Shown: positions 19,075-27,595 of the stretch, piece by piece | Layout of the letters: every line of letters starts with the position of its first letter | How positions within the stretch are numbered: the first letter of the stretch is position 1 | Origin: Streptomyces chartreusis NRRL 3882 | GTDB lineage: Bacteria > Actinomycetota > Actinomycetes > Streptomycetales > Streptomycetaceae | Direction: 5' to 3' | NCBI RefSeq assembly: GCF_900236475.1 | Contig: NZ_LT963352.1 | Location: 8,919,318 to 8,983,317 of the forward strand | Length of the DNA: 64,000 nucleotides | Made by a program: the position numbers and the translations under genes | The notes under the pieces: model-generated | Database searches by the model: none | The model's input: the letters and a program-made list of their open reading frames with translations, nothing else | What the model was told of the DNA's origin: nothing

Positions 19075-20604
19075 ATGACCGCACGACGCCGCTACATCAC
19101 CACGACTATTCCGTACGTCAACGCCCGCCCGCACCTGGGCTTCGCCCTGGAGCTTGTCCAAGCGGACACGTTGGCCCGTCACTATCGTCTACGGGGCGAG
19201 CGGGTCCGGCTGCTCAGCGGAACCGACGACAACTCTCTGAAGAACGTCCTGGCCGCCGAAGCGGCTGGTGTCGACGTGCAGTCGTTCGTCGACCGCAACG
19301 CCGACGCGTTCGCCGCATTGCGTGGTCCACTGTCGCTCTCATTCGACGACTTCATCCGCACCAGCAGCGACCCGCGTCACCGCGTCGGAGTCGAACGACT
19401 GTGGCGCCAGTGCGCCGCGTCTGGTGACCTGTATCGCAAGGAGTATGAAGGCCTGTACTGCGTTGGCTGCGAACAGTTCTACACCCCTGACGAACTGGTC
19501 GATGGACGGTGTGGCGAGCACGGCACCGAGCCTCAGCTCGTCGCGGAGGAGAACTGGTTCTTCCGGCTGTCCCGTTACGCCGACCGCCTCCATCAGCTGA
19601 TTTCGAGCGGTGAACTGCGCATCGAGCCCGCCGCTCGCCGCAACGAGGTCCTCGCCCTCATCGAAGGCGGCCTGCACGACTTTTCTGTCTCCCGCTCTCA
19701 CAATCGCGCCCGCGGCTGGGGCATCCCCGTGCCGGACGACCCGAGCCAGGTCGTCTATGTGTGGTGGGACGCCCTCGGCAACTACGTCACCAGTCTCGGA
19801 TACGGCACTGGTGACAGCGCTTACGACCAGTGGTGGGCCACCAGCGAGCGCCGCGTCCACCTGGTCGGCAAGGGAGTGGTGCGCTTCCACGCCGTGTACT
19901 GGCCGGCCATGCTGCTGTCGGCTGGGCTCCCGCTGCCCACCGACATCCTGGTCCATGACTACCTCACCGTCGACGGCCGCAAGATCAGCAAGTCGGCCGG
20001 AACCAGCGTCGACCCGGCTGCGCTGGCCGCGACCTTTGGCACAGACGCGGTGCGCTGGTGGCTCCTGCGCGATGTACCCCGGGCCGGGGACGCCGACTTC
20101 ACTCCCGACCGCTTGACCGCCCGCGCGGATGCGGATTTCGCCGGAGGACTGGGTAACCTCGTCCACCGCATCGTGACCATGGTTCACCGCTTTCGTGGCG
20201 GAGTCATCCCCGCCTCTGCGCCTGACAATTCCAGTGGGCTGGCGCTGGTGGGCGTTTACCGGAAGGCACCCGGCCTCGTCGATGCCGCCTTGGCCGACTT
20301 CGACTTCCGGCGTGCCACCCGTGCGGTCTGGCACATCGTGGAGGAAGCCAATCGATGCATTGACGCCACCAGGCCATGGGAACTGGCTCGGCAAGAGCGG
20401 AAGGGCGACGGTGAAGCACTGAAGCGGCTCGACACCGTCCTCGCCACGCTGGTCGCCGCATGTCGTGTGCTGGCCGATGAACTGCGCCCTTTTATCCCAG
20501 ATGCCGCGACGCGGATTACCGAACGGCTGACACCGGTCGAGGGGCGTCTACCCGCGGCAGAGCCGCTGTTCCCTCGCATTCAGGAGGACACACAGCCAGC
20601 GTGA
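19075..20604 (+). CDS. metG: Methionyl-tRNA synthetase (probable second copy)
   Basis: 509 residues from ATG 19075, with AGGAGG 5 bases upstream. Class I synthetase signatures are present: 'TTIPYVNARPHLGFALELVQAD', where HLGF replaces HIGH, and 'DGRKISKSAGTSVD' as the KMSKS loop. The zinc-knob region has 'YCVGCEQFYTPDELVDGRCGEHG'. A helical anticodon-binding domain follows ('DFDFRRATRAVWHIVEEANRCIDATRPWELA'). It attaches methionine to tRNA-Met. Its place in an accessory region makes a second, specialised enzyme likely, perhaps one that resists a MetRS inhibitor, but this is inference. The upstream leader suggests control by Met-tRNA supply. Confidence 0.9.
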   Translation: MTARRRYITTTIPYVNARPHLGFALELVQADTLARHYRLRGERVRLLSGTDDNSLKNVLAAEAAGVDVQSFVDRNADAFAALRGPLSLSFDDFIRTSSDPRHRVGVERLWRQCAASGDLYRKEYEGLYCVGCEQFYTPDELVDGRCGEHGTEPQLVAEENWFFRLSRYADRLHQLISSGELRIEPAARRNEVLALIEGGLHDFSVSRSHNRARGWGIPVPDDPSQVVYVWWDALGNYVTSLGYGTGDSAYDQWWATSERRVHLVGKGVVRFHAVYWPAMLLSAGLPLPTDILVHDYLTVDGRKISKSAGTSVDPAALAATFGTDAVRWWLLRDVPRAGDADFTPDRLTARADADFAGGLGNLVHRIVTMVHRFRGGVIPASAPDNSSGLALVGVYRKAPGLVDAALADFDFRRATRAVWHIVEEANRCIDATRPWELARQERKGDGEALKRLDTVLATLVAACRVLADELRPFIPDAATRITERLTPVEGRLPAAEPLFPRIQEDTQPA

Positions 20605-20793
20605 CGTCCGGTGCTCCATGCCTCTGGTCGCCCTCCTTTCGATCTCGGTGCAGTTTCGGGAGCGGGGCGCCCAGGGCGCCGGGCAGACCAAGGGCCAGTT
20701 TCGCCACTCGTACGACGACCGCCGCCGCCCGCAACACGGCCTTGTTCGGCATCCACACAAGACCGCAACTCAGTTGCGGCGATGCCCCAGGAA

Positions 20794-21653
20794 GGCGCTG
20801 TCACGTTGTTGGGCGGGTAGGTGTCTGATGGTGCGTCGTGGTGTGGTGGAGCCCGGTTCCGGGTTGTGCTCAGGCCGTGGTGGAGGGGCCGGCGGCGCCG
20901 GTGATCTGCTCCCAGATTGCGAAGCGGACGATCATTTCGGCTCGGTAGTTGTGTGCGGACAGCCGGTGGCGGTGGGGCCGGAAGTGGGGTGAGATGCCGC
21001 TGAACGCGGACAGGAACCGCTGGGCTGCGCCGGTGCCGCGGAAGCCTTTCATCGCCCGTTCGCGCTGCCTGGTGGGCTGGTGGCTGTTCTCCGCCCGGTT
21101 GTTCAGGTACTTCGACTGGCGGTGCTCGACGGAGGGCATGACCTCGCGGTGGGCCGCGCTGTAGGAGCGGAGCTTGTCGGTGACGATCACCCGCGGCCCC
21201 GCACCGGTCCTCTTCAAAAGTCTGCGGAAGAAGCGTCTGGCCGCGGCCTTGTCCCGCCGATCCTGCACCAGGATGTCCAGGACCTTGCCGTCCTGGTCGA
21301 CGCCCCGCCACAGGTACTTCTGCTCCCCGTTGATCTTGATGAAGACCTCGTCCAGGTGCCACTTGTTACCAGGCCGGGGCCGCCGGCGGCGCAGCGCGCT
21401 CGCGTACCGCTGTCCGAACTTGGCGCACCAGCGGCGCACCGTCTCGTAGGAGACGACGATTCCGCGCTCGAGCATCAGCTCCTCGACCTCGCGGAAACTG
21501 AGAGGGAAGCGGTGGTACAGCCACACACAGTGGGAGATGACCTCGACCGGATACCGGTGCCCCTTGTACGACAGCGACGTGCTCCCCACCAACGACCTTT
21601 CCAGTCTTATCAACCAGAAGATCATCCCACGGGTCAGCCAACGTGACAGTGCC
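20794..21653. mobile_element. IS6-family insertion sequence, complete (860 bp)
   Basis: Terminal inverted repeats GGCGCTGTCACGTTG (20794-20808) and its partner at 21639-21653 match in 14 of 15 positions and flank a single transposase gene on the minus strand. Size and layout fit IS6/IS26-like elements. The flanking 8 bases (CCCAGGAA and CTCAGAGC) are not direct repeats, which suggests insertion by cointegrate formation or later rearrangement. Confidence 0.85.
20870..21625 (-). CDS. IS6-family transposase
   Basis: 251 residues. It starts with a zinc-ribbon-less N-terminus and an HTH ('FPLSFREVEELMLERGIVVSYETVRRWC'). The DDE core reads 'KWHLDEVFIKINGEQKYLWRGVD' (Asp), 'VIVTDKLRSYSAAHRE' (Asp) and 'SKYLNNRAENSHQPTRQRERAM' (Glu), all typical for IS6. 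The gene fills the element bounded by the repeats at 20794 and 21653 and appears intact. It carries out replicative transposition that makes cointegrates. Confidence 0.9.
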   Translation of the reverse strand: MIFWLIRLERSLVGSTSLSYKGHRYPVEVISHCVWLYHRFPLSFREVEELMLERGIVVSYETVRRWCAKFGQRYASALRRRRPRPGNKWHLDEVFIKINGEQKYLWRGVDQDGKVLDILVQDRRDKAAARRFFRRLLKRTGAGPRVIVTDKLRSYSAAHREVMPSVEHRQSKYLNNRAENSHQPTRQRERAMKGFRGTGAAQRFLSAFSGISPHFRPHRHRLSAHNYRAEMIVRFAIWEQITGAAGPSTTA

Positions 21654-21654
21654 C

Positions 21655-21894
21655 TCAGAGCGCGTACCGAGCCCCGTCATTGTCGGTCGTGTCGTCGTTC
21701 GTGCGGCCGCCGGCTCCCAGGGGGCGGCGGGAGCGGGGGGTCGTGGCCGGGTTGGTTCCAAGTACTCCTCGCTCGCGGAGTTGAACGAGATCGGGGAGGC
21801 GAACGCCGGGCAGTGCGTCGATCAGGTCGGCCTGAGCGGCGCGGATGTTGTGTGCGTCCTGGGGGCCGGAGCCAAGGGTGCGGCGGGCTGTCAC
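21655..21894 (-). CDS. Hypothetical short protein beside IS6
   Basis: 79 residues 'MTARRTLGSGPQDAHNIRAA...' with the stretch 'IDALPGVRLPDLVQLRERGVLGTNPA', which looks protein-like. The stop codon falls one base outside the right end of the IS6 element, so the 3' end may have been created by the insertion. No family is recognised. It could be a chance frame. Confidence 0.3.
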   Translation of the reverse strand: MTARRTLGSGPQDAHNIRAAQADLIDALPGVRLPDLVQLRERGVLGTNPATTPRSRRPLGAGGRTNDDTTDNDGARYAL

Positions 21895-22075
21895 TCGGTC
21901 ATCGTACGGGCGCTGCTACCGCTTTCTCCGACGTGAAGCAGAGCTACCCGCGCAACGTCGGAGAGCCTCCGCATGGGCGCATCCCTGCCTCTCCTAGCCC
22001 AGCTCCTCAGGCACAAATGCCCGCACTGGCGTGTGATTGAAGCGACCATCTCTCGACCTGAAGGGGAAGATCGCC

Positions 22076-22360
22076 ATGGGTGTCCGTACCCCGATCACCG
22101 CTACTGTCATCGCTACCTGTGCCGTCCTTGGTGGTGCCGGCGTCGCAGCAGCCCAGCCCGACCCAGTTTCGCCCGCACCGCCCATCATCAGCATCCCTGT
22201 GATGTCCCCGATCGACTTCGCTGATTCATTCATCTCCGGGGAGGCTGGCCGCTGGACAGGAGGGGTGGTGCAGAACCCCACAATCACGGGTGCTGCGACC
22301 TTCCCCAGCGAGGGGAGCGTTGGGTACAGCACGGGTGCTGACATCACAGCCGCGGGTTGA
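22076..22360 (+). CDS. Small secreted protein
   Basis: ATG 22076 follows an AAGGGGAAG ribosome-binding site 6-7 bases upstream. The 94-residue product begins with a classical signal peptide ('MGVRTPITATVIATCAVLGG', then AGVAAAQP with a likely AAA-Q cleavage site). The mature part is short, rich in Pro, Ile and Gly, and has no cysteines ('PPIISIPVMSPIDFADSF'). No family is recognised. A terminator-like hairpin follows at 22411. Confidence 0.6.
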   Translation: MGVRTPITATVIATCAVLGGAGVAAAQPDPVSPAPPIISIPVMSPIDFADSFISGEAGRWTGGVVQNPTITGAATFPSEGSVGYSTGADITAAG

Positions 22361-22661
22361 GGGGCACGCCGGTCACTGGTGGTCTCGGCGCCTGCACTCG
22401 AAGTCCTACCCAGGGGCCCGGGGATCCCCGGCCCCTGCGGTCGTTTCCGCAGGTCGGCATACGACGGTCGGGGCGTCACGCCCGATTCGACCTAGCTACC
22501 GGCCGGTTAGTTGTTCCCTGGTGTCCGGGCTGGTAGTCGGGGGCCCAGCAGCCATGCCTGTCGGGTCTCTTTCCTGCGCTGTGCCGATCCGACGCTATGC
22601 CTCGGGGATGGGGGATCGCCGAGGTGAGCCCAGAAACCGCCAATAGTTGATCTTGGAAGCG
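22361..22661. other. Intergenic stretch with one hairpin
   Basis: No gene is supported here. The only structure seen is the terminator-like hairpin at 22411-22437; the remainder up to the integrase remnant has no recognisable feature. Confidence 0.5.
22411..22437 (+). terminator. Hairpin after the secreted-protein gene
   Basis: CAGGGGCC and GGCCCCTG form the outer arms and CGGGG/CCCCG the inner arms, with one unpaired C and a minimal AT turn. It lies about 50 bases after the stop at 22360. No T-run follows, which is common in high-GC bacteria. Confidence 0.5.
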
Positions 22662-23319
22662 TCAGCGCTTCCGGCGGGCGGCGGGGTCGCGTTCGGCGAC
22701 GTGTCGGGCGACGGCGTCGACGCCGGGGCGGGCGTACCGCTCCAGGGAGCGGACGGAGGCATGGCGGGACCGGGCCAGCAGCATCGGGGTGGAAGTGCCG
22801 CCCTCCGCGTCGTGCGTGAGCGCGGAGTGCTGCAGCCGGTGCAGGGTCCAGCCGTCCAGGTCCTCGATGTCGTCCGGGGAGGCGAGGGGGTTGGCCAGCA
22901 GCCGGGTGCTCTCCTCGAAGATCTCCTCGGCCCGGCGATAGGAGAGCCGGCCCCGGCCGGTCTCCGGGCACATGTCAAGCGTCGGCGTCCCGGCCGGGGC
23001 CTTGCGGTCGGTGAGGAACAGCGGACCGCGGGCGCGGCGGGCGATCAGTTGAGGCAGGAGCTGAGCGGTGCCGGACTGCCAGTGAATCCAGTCCATTGCA
23101 CCGCCCTTGGCGGTGATCCTGCCGCGCTTGTCCTGCGGATACAGGTCTTCCACGTTCAGGCACAGCACCTCATCGGCCCGTGCGGCGCTTTCGTAGAGAA
23201 GCTTCCAGAACGTCCTCTCCCTGAGCCCGACGTCCAGGCGCCACAGGGCGGCGATCTGGTTCTCGGTCAGGGCCCTGGTGCGGTCCGGGGGTGCCAGCCG
23301 CCGCTCGATGCCGATCGTC
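22662..23319 (-). pseudogene. Tyrosine recombinase, C-terminal half
   Basis: Read from ~23319 the frame gives 'IERRLAPPDRTRALTENQIA', 'WKLLYESAARADEVLCLNVEDL' with the first catalytic Arg, and later 'LDGWTLHRLQHSALTHDAEGG' (HxLxH), where Gln replaces the usual second Arg, and 'LARSRHASVRSLERYARPGVDAV' (His and the nucleophilic Tyr). The N-terminal DNA-binding domain is absent because a stop and unrelated sequence precede 23319. An ATG at 23168 would give a still shorter product. It is a decayed integrase, apparently also mutated in the HxxR box. Confidence 0.7.
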
Positions 23320-23561
23320 TTCTACACCAGCGTGGAGAAGCGGCGCTGCACCCTCTGCGGCAAACAGCGCAAGCGCATCACCGAGAGTCGGTGAGCGGGC
23401 ACGACAGCCTCGCCGCTTCACGCCTCCCACGCCGGCCAGATGCTCGACTTCAGTGCATCCAAGATCCACCGTTGGCTACGGCTCAGGCGGCTCCGCCCAC
23501 CCGTGCCTCTCCAGCTTCGCAAGGAGGATCTGTGCCAGGGTATAGGCATGCTCATCATGTA

Positions 23562-24509
23562 TTACGTCGGAGTCTGCCGGGTGGTGACGGTTCGAGCTGC
23601 GGTGCGCAGGGCGGTGACGGTGGGTTTGTCGCGGTCTTGGGTACGCCACGCGAGGGCGGTCCAGCAAGGGGTGAGGTCGGTGACGTCGGCGTAGGCGACG
23701 CCGTGGCGTTGGTAGAGCCAGCGGGAGGGTTCCGGGGGGAACTGGATGCCCTCGCCGAGGCCGATGGCGGTCAGGGCGGGCTCCCATTCGGTGGTCTGGT
23801 GGTTGGTGTAGCGGACGGGGGTGCCGTCGGGGCGGGGATCGACGGACCAAAAGTCCCGCCAGGCCTTGGGGATTCTGGGTGACCAGCCGACGACGGGCCG
23901 GTCGGCCAGTTGCTCCAAGCTCAGCGGTTCCTGGCTGGCGAGGGGGTCGCGGTCGTGCAGGCACACGACACGGTCCATCGTGGCCAGGCGATGCGCCTGT
24001 ACTCCCGGTGGCACGGGCGGGAAGACGAACGCCACGTCGACATCGCCAGCGAGGAGGGCCTCAGCCCAGTCAGCGAACCCCATGCGCAGCACCTCGATCG
24101 TCAGGCCAGGCTGTGTCGCCTGGAGTTCGTCGAAGATCTCCGGTATCGGCGGTATGGACGTCGTGGCCTCTAAGGAGCCGATCACGATCCGGCCGGAGAC
24201 AGCCCGCTTCTGCGCGACGGCAGCTTGCTGCAACCGGTCTGCTGCCTCCACTACGCCCCGGGCCTCAGGCAGCAGTGCTTGTCCGGCCCTGGTGAGGCCT
24301 GCCGTGCGTGTACTGCGATCGACCAGTGTCAGGCCCAGACGGCGCTCCAGAGCACGGATCTGCTGCGAGAACGCCGGCTGCGTCATGAACGCTCGCTGCG
24401 CCGCCTGTCCGAAGTGCAGTTCTTCGGCGAGTATTAGGAAGAGCCGCAGCTGATGCGTGCTCGGATCCCCCCTAAGGTGCGCTTCTCGACTATCCCCCGA
24501 CTGCGTCAT
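23562..24509 (-). CDS. LysR-family transcriptional regulator
   Basis: The frame is open to 24716, but the ATG at 24509 (MTQSGDSREAHLRGDP) places the helix-turn-helix at the usual distance, giving 315 residues. The HTH reads 'LRLFLILAEELHFGQAAQRA' followed by 'TQPAFSQQIRALERRLGL'. The effector-binding domain ('GRIVIGSLEATTSIPPIPEIF ... VDVAFVFPP') is complete. LysR proteins usually control a divergent gene; here that is the decapeptide-repeat gene starting 128 bases away at 24638. The inducer is unknown. Confidence 0.9.
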   Translation of the reverse strand: MTQSGDSREAHLRGDPSTHQLRLFLILAEELHFGQAAQRAFMTQPAFSQQIRALERRLGLTLVDRSTRTAGLTRAGQALLPEARGVVEAADRLQQAAVAQKRAVSGRIVIGSLEATTSIPPIPEIFDELQATQPGLTIEVLRMGFADWAEALLAGDVDVAFVFPPVPPGVQAHRLATMDRVVCLHDRDPLASQEPLSLEQLADRPVVGWSPRIPKAWRDFWSVDPRPDGTPVRYTNHQTTEWEPALTAIGLGEGIQFPPEPSRWLYQRHGVAYADVTDLTPCWTALAWRTQDRDKPTVTALRTAARTVTTRQTPT

Positions 24510-24637
24510 ACAGGAAACCGTATCAATGGCCACAGGAGACGTATCAAGATGCCCTTTGCCGGGTGGTTCCCGTGCGGGCAGTCTGACTGCTGGGAACGCG
24601 GAGTCGCCTTTCCTCGGCTCCGGAGAGAAACGGGGAC

Positions 24638-24868
24638 GTGAGCAGCGATCTCGTGGCCCAGGGGCCCTACGGCCAGGATTCCGTTCCGCAGGGACCGTGG
24701 GGGTCGGACCTGGCACCGCAGGGGCCGACGAATCACGAAGTCGCGCCGCAGGGTCCGCGCAACAGCGACCTGGTAGCGCAGGGGCCGTTTGGGAAGGATT
24801 CCCTCTTCACGGCCAGTGGCCCGTACAACCACGACGTAACGCCTCACGGACCGCTCGGCCAGGACTGA
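24638..24868 (+). CDS. Small protein made of decapeptide (x-D-x-x-x-Q-G-P) repeats
   Basis: GTG 24638 gives 76 residues that are almost wholly a tandem ten-residue repeat: SDLVAQGPYG, QDSVPQGPWG, SDLAPQGPTN, HEVAPQGPRN, SDLVAQGPFG, a slightly longer unit with SGPYN, then HDVTPHGPLG and a final QD. Each unit has an acidic residue or its partner near position 2 and Q/H-G-P near the end. There is no signal peptide, membrane segment or cysteine. The gene is divergent from a LysR regulator. A structural role or a multi-core precursor peptide are both conceivable; no modification enzyme is next to it. The regular repeat makes coding convincing. Confidence 0.6.
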   Translation: MSSDLVAQGPYGQDSVPQGPWGSDLAPQGPTNHEVAPQGPRNSDLVAQGPFGKDSLFTASGPYNHDVTPHGPLGQD

Positions 24869-25219
24869 TGGACTTGGTACCTCGTCCGCCTGTGCTCAAC
24901 ACCCGCTCCCTCGCCTGCTGGCCACAGAGCTCTGGTGGTCTTGGAAGAAGTCGGCCTACCAGGCACAGCTGACAACTCGTGGGCGGCCCAACAGGGCGCC
25001 CGATCTCGTTGCAGGACAGCGGGACCAGGAAGTCCGGGACGGCGGGTGTGTTCGTCGGCACGGACGACGACGAGGAAGGCGCGTGGGCGAGCATGAGGAG
25101 GGTACCAGCGGGTCCAGGAGGGGTAGCGGCGGACCTGGCGCTCATCTAACCCGGCCAGTTCTTCTCACTCTCAGAGAACGGGGGGCCCGCCAGCTACTGA
25201 TGCCGATGTCCGGTGCTTA
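24869..25219. other. Intergenic stretch without a convincing gene
   Basis: A minus-strand frame (25145-24807) overlaps the end of the repeat gene and has no recognised domain. Nothing else is seen before the IS fragment that starts at 25220. Confidence 0.4.
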
Positions 25220-25372
25220 CAGCGGCTAACACAATGAGCCGAGCTGTCGATGGGTGATGAGGCAGCAGGCGAGTTTGAGGAACGCTTCGTGGATGTCAGC
25301 GCGCCGTTCCCAGCGGATGCGTAGGTGCGTCGGAAGCCGTGGAGCAGGCGAAGGTCCGCTCGATCACCCACC
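25220..25372. mobile_element. Terminal fragment of the IS5 element found intact at 26705
   Basis: The 19-base end CAGCGGCTAACACAATGAG (25220-25238) and the following ~130 bases are the reverse complement of the 3' end of the element at 26705-27595, apart from small indels. It is preceded by TTA, the same trinucleotide that flanks the complete copy. The fragment stops abruptly at ~25372, where another IS5 transposase remnant begins. Confidence 0.75.
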
Positions 25373-25373
25373 C

Positions 25374-25640
25374 CACCTCTACGCCGACCGGGGATACGAC
25401 TTCGACAAGTACCGCCGCCTGCTTTGGAAACGCGGCATCAAGCCGATGATCGCCCGACGCGGCGTCCCCCATGGTTCGGGGCTTGGCAAGGTGCGCTGGG
25501 TCGTCGAGCGTGCCTTCGCCTGGCTGCACCAGTGCAAACGGCTCCGCGTCCGCTACGAACGACGTGCCGACATGCACCGAGGATTGTTGGCCCTGGCGTG
25601 CAGCATCATCTGCCTTCGAAAGCTCCGCTTGCCGCGAGAA
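25374..25640 (+). pseudogene. IS5-family transposase, C-terminal remnant
   Basis: About 85 residues beginning 'LYADRGYDFDKYRRLLWKRG' and including 'GLGKVRWVVERAFAWLHQCK' (catalytic Glu) and 'RLRVRYERRADMHRGLL'. It is the last third of a transposase related to, but distinct from, the element at 26705. The upstream part is replaced by the inverted IS fragment at 25220-25372. The frame runs on to 25715 over the 3' end of the reductase gene, and that part is not meaningful. Confidence 0.7.
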
Positions 25641-25644
25641 ACGG

Positions 25645-26517
25645 TCAGTCAGGGAGAAACTCCCGGGCATGGTCGTGTGCCCACTGGGCGAAGGTGCGAG
25701 CCGGGACTCCGGTGACCTCCTCGGCTGTCGGTGATGGGCCTACCGCAGTTGGATCGAATTCCTCGAGTGCCTGCAGGTCTGTCTCGCCGCCTGAATAGTC
25801 CTCGAAGCCGAGCAGGAAATCCGCGTTCTCCGCCGCGAATCCTCCTTGCTTGCGGTAGTTCTCCCGTGCCTCGTCCCGGCTCACCACTTCGAAGCGGATC
25901 GGGCGGCCGATGGCTTCGGCGATGAGTTCAACTTGTCGACGATGCGACAACATGTCGGGGCCGTTGAGGGTGTAGGCCCGTCCGCAGTGCCCGTCCTCCA
26001 GCAGAGCCAGGGCCGCGACATCGGCGACGTCCTGCTCATGTACCGGACACCAGGCCGCCTCGGGGTCGGGATCGCGCACCACGCCCTCGGCACGGATGGA
26101 CGGGCCCCACAGGGCCAGCTTGTTCATCGCGAACTCGCCTGGGCGCACGTGAGTCCATTCCAGGCCCGACTCCTCCACCGCCCGCTCTACCGGCAAGTGG
26201 AAGTCGCTGTCGAAACCTGCCGTGACAGCCCCGGAGGACAGCACCACGATACGGCGCACGCCAGCCTGCCGAGCCAAGGCGACCACTTCCCGTGCGGTCT
26301 CGGCGACCGGGAAGAGATACATCCGGTCGACCTCTTTCAACGCGTCGGCGAGTAATTCCGGTTGCATGAGATCTCCCGCAATCACGCGCACGACTTCCGG
26401 TAACCCTGCCGGGCGTGGGCTGCGGGTCAGAGCCCGCACCTCCGTGCCGGCCTCAACGAGACGTCGGACCACGTTCCGGCCGACATTGCCGGTGGCTCCG
26501 GTCACCAAGATCGCCAT
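25645..26517 (-). CDS. NmrA-like NAD(P)-binding protein
   Basis: The second of two adjacent ATGs (26517) is preferred because GAAGGAG lies 4 bases before it; ~290 residues. The N-terminus 'MAILVTGATGNVGRNVVRRL' holds the glycine-rich nucleotide-binding motif GxxGxxG of atypical short-chain dehydrogenases. 'VVLSSGAVTAGFD' and 'WTHVRPGEFAMN' fit NmrA/SDRa proteins, which act as redox sensors or reductases. The usual catalytic YxxxK is not evident. It lies between IS remnants but appears complete. Confidence 0.85.
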   Translation of the reverse strand: MAILVTGATGNVGRNVVRRLVEAGTEVRALTRSPRPAGLPEVVRVIAGDLMQPELLADALKEVDRMYLFPVAETAREVVALARQAGVRRIVVLSSGAVTAGFDSDFHLPVERAVEESGLEWTHVRPGEFAMNKLALWGPSIRAEGVVRDPDPEAAWCPVHEQDVADVAALALLEDGHCGRAYTLNGPDMLSHRRQVELIAEAIGRPIRFEVVSRDEARENYRKQGGFAAENADFLLGFEDYSGGETDLQALEEFDPTAVGPSPTAEEVTGVPARTFAQWAHDHAREFLPD

Positions 26518-26704
26518 CATGCTCCTTCTGATCGTCACTGCTCACGGGGACGCCTCACCACAAGAGGACAGCCCCGTTCCACGTTGAGCCGACCGACGAA
26601 CGCAACTGTCCCAACGACAGGCTTGTCGGCCACGGCGGCGAGAATGACAGGCAGCGGGGAAGCAGCTCTAGTCTCTCGCCGACCCATTTTGAAACCAGCA
26701 GTTA

Positions 26705-27595
26705 CAACGGCTAACACAATGAGGTGGATCGACGCTGATGGCCGTTGCGGACATGGGAGTTGAGCGTTCGGTCGGGTGTGGAGAGTTCGCCGTGGATGGT
26801 GTCGGATGAGCTGTGGGACCGCTTGGAGCCGCTGCTGCCGCAGCGCGAGCGGCGCTTCAGGTACCCGGGTCGCAAGCCGCTGCCGGACCGGGATGTGCTG
26901 TGCGGGATCCTCTACGTACTGCACACCGGGATCCAGTGGGAGTACCTGCCGAAGCAACTCGGTTTCGGCTCGGGCATGACGTGCTGGCGACGGCTGCGGG
27001 ACTGGAACGAGGCCGGCGTGTGGCAGCGGCTGCACGAGGTACTGCTCGCCGAGCTGAACGCGGCGGCGAAGCTCGACTGGTCCCGCTGCGTGGTCGACTC
27101 TTCGCACGTCAGGGCGTTTAAAGGGGGATCCACACGGGCCCCTCGCCGGTCGACCGGGGCCGGGCGGGCTCGAAACATCACCTGATCACCGACGGACACG
27201 GCACCCCGCTCGCGGTCCTGGTGACGGGCGGCAACCGCAACGACGTCACCCAGCTGCTGCCGTTGCTGGACGCGATCCCACCGGTCCGTGGCCGGGTCGG
27301 CCGTCCCCGCCGCAAACCGGACTCGCTCTTCGCCGACCGCGGCTACGACCACGATCTTTACCGCAACCAGGTCCGTGAGCGAGGCATCGTGCCAGCCATC
27401 GCCCGCCGCGGCACCCGGCACGGTACAGGACTGGGCACCTACCGGTGGGTGATCGAGCGGACCTTCGCCTGGCTCCACGGCTTCCGACGCTTGCGCATCC
27501 GCTGGGAACGGCGCGCTGACATCCATGAAGCGTTCCTCAAACTCGCCTGCTGCCTCATCACCCATCGACAGCTCGGCTCATTGTGTTAGCCGCTG
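26705..27595. mobile_element. IS5-family insertion sequence, complete (891 bp) with TTA target duplication
   Basis: Terminal repeats CAACGGCTAACACAATGAG (26705-26723) and the complement of CAGCGGCTAACACAATGAG (27577-27595) differ at one of 19 positions. Direct TTA repeats lie at 26702-26704 and 27596-27598, fitting the TNA target duplications of some IS5 groups. The element holds one transposase gene in two frames. A partial inverted copy lies at 25220-25372. Confidence 0.85.
26778..27589 (+). CDS. IS5-family transposase in two frames (-1 shift)
   Basis: The first frame begins around GTG 26778 ('VESSPWMVSDELWDRLEPLL') and reads through 'DSSHVRAFKGG' at ~27125. The rest of the protein ('SKHHLITDGHGTPLAVLVTGG', 'LFADRGYDHDLYRNQVRERG', 'TYRWVIERTFAWLHGFRRLR') lies in the -1 frame and ends at 27589. 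Many IS5 elements join such halves by programmed -1 frameshifting. The shift site here lies near TTTAAAGGGGGA (27118-27129), which is not a perfect slippery heptamer, so this copy may shift poorly or be mutated. All DDE regions are present in the sum of the two halves. Confidence 0.75.

Noticed and set aside
22014..22075. Earlier in-frame ATG at 22037 for the secreted protein
   Set aside because: The ATG at 22076 has the better ribosome-binding site and puts the signal peptide at the N-terminus.
24807..25145. 112-residue minus-strand frame
   Set aside because: It overlaps the repeat-protein gene and shows no recognised domain; the stretch 'VPDFLVPLSCNEIG' looked familiar but could not be assigned.
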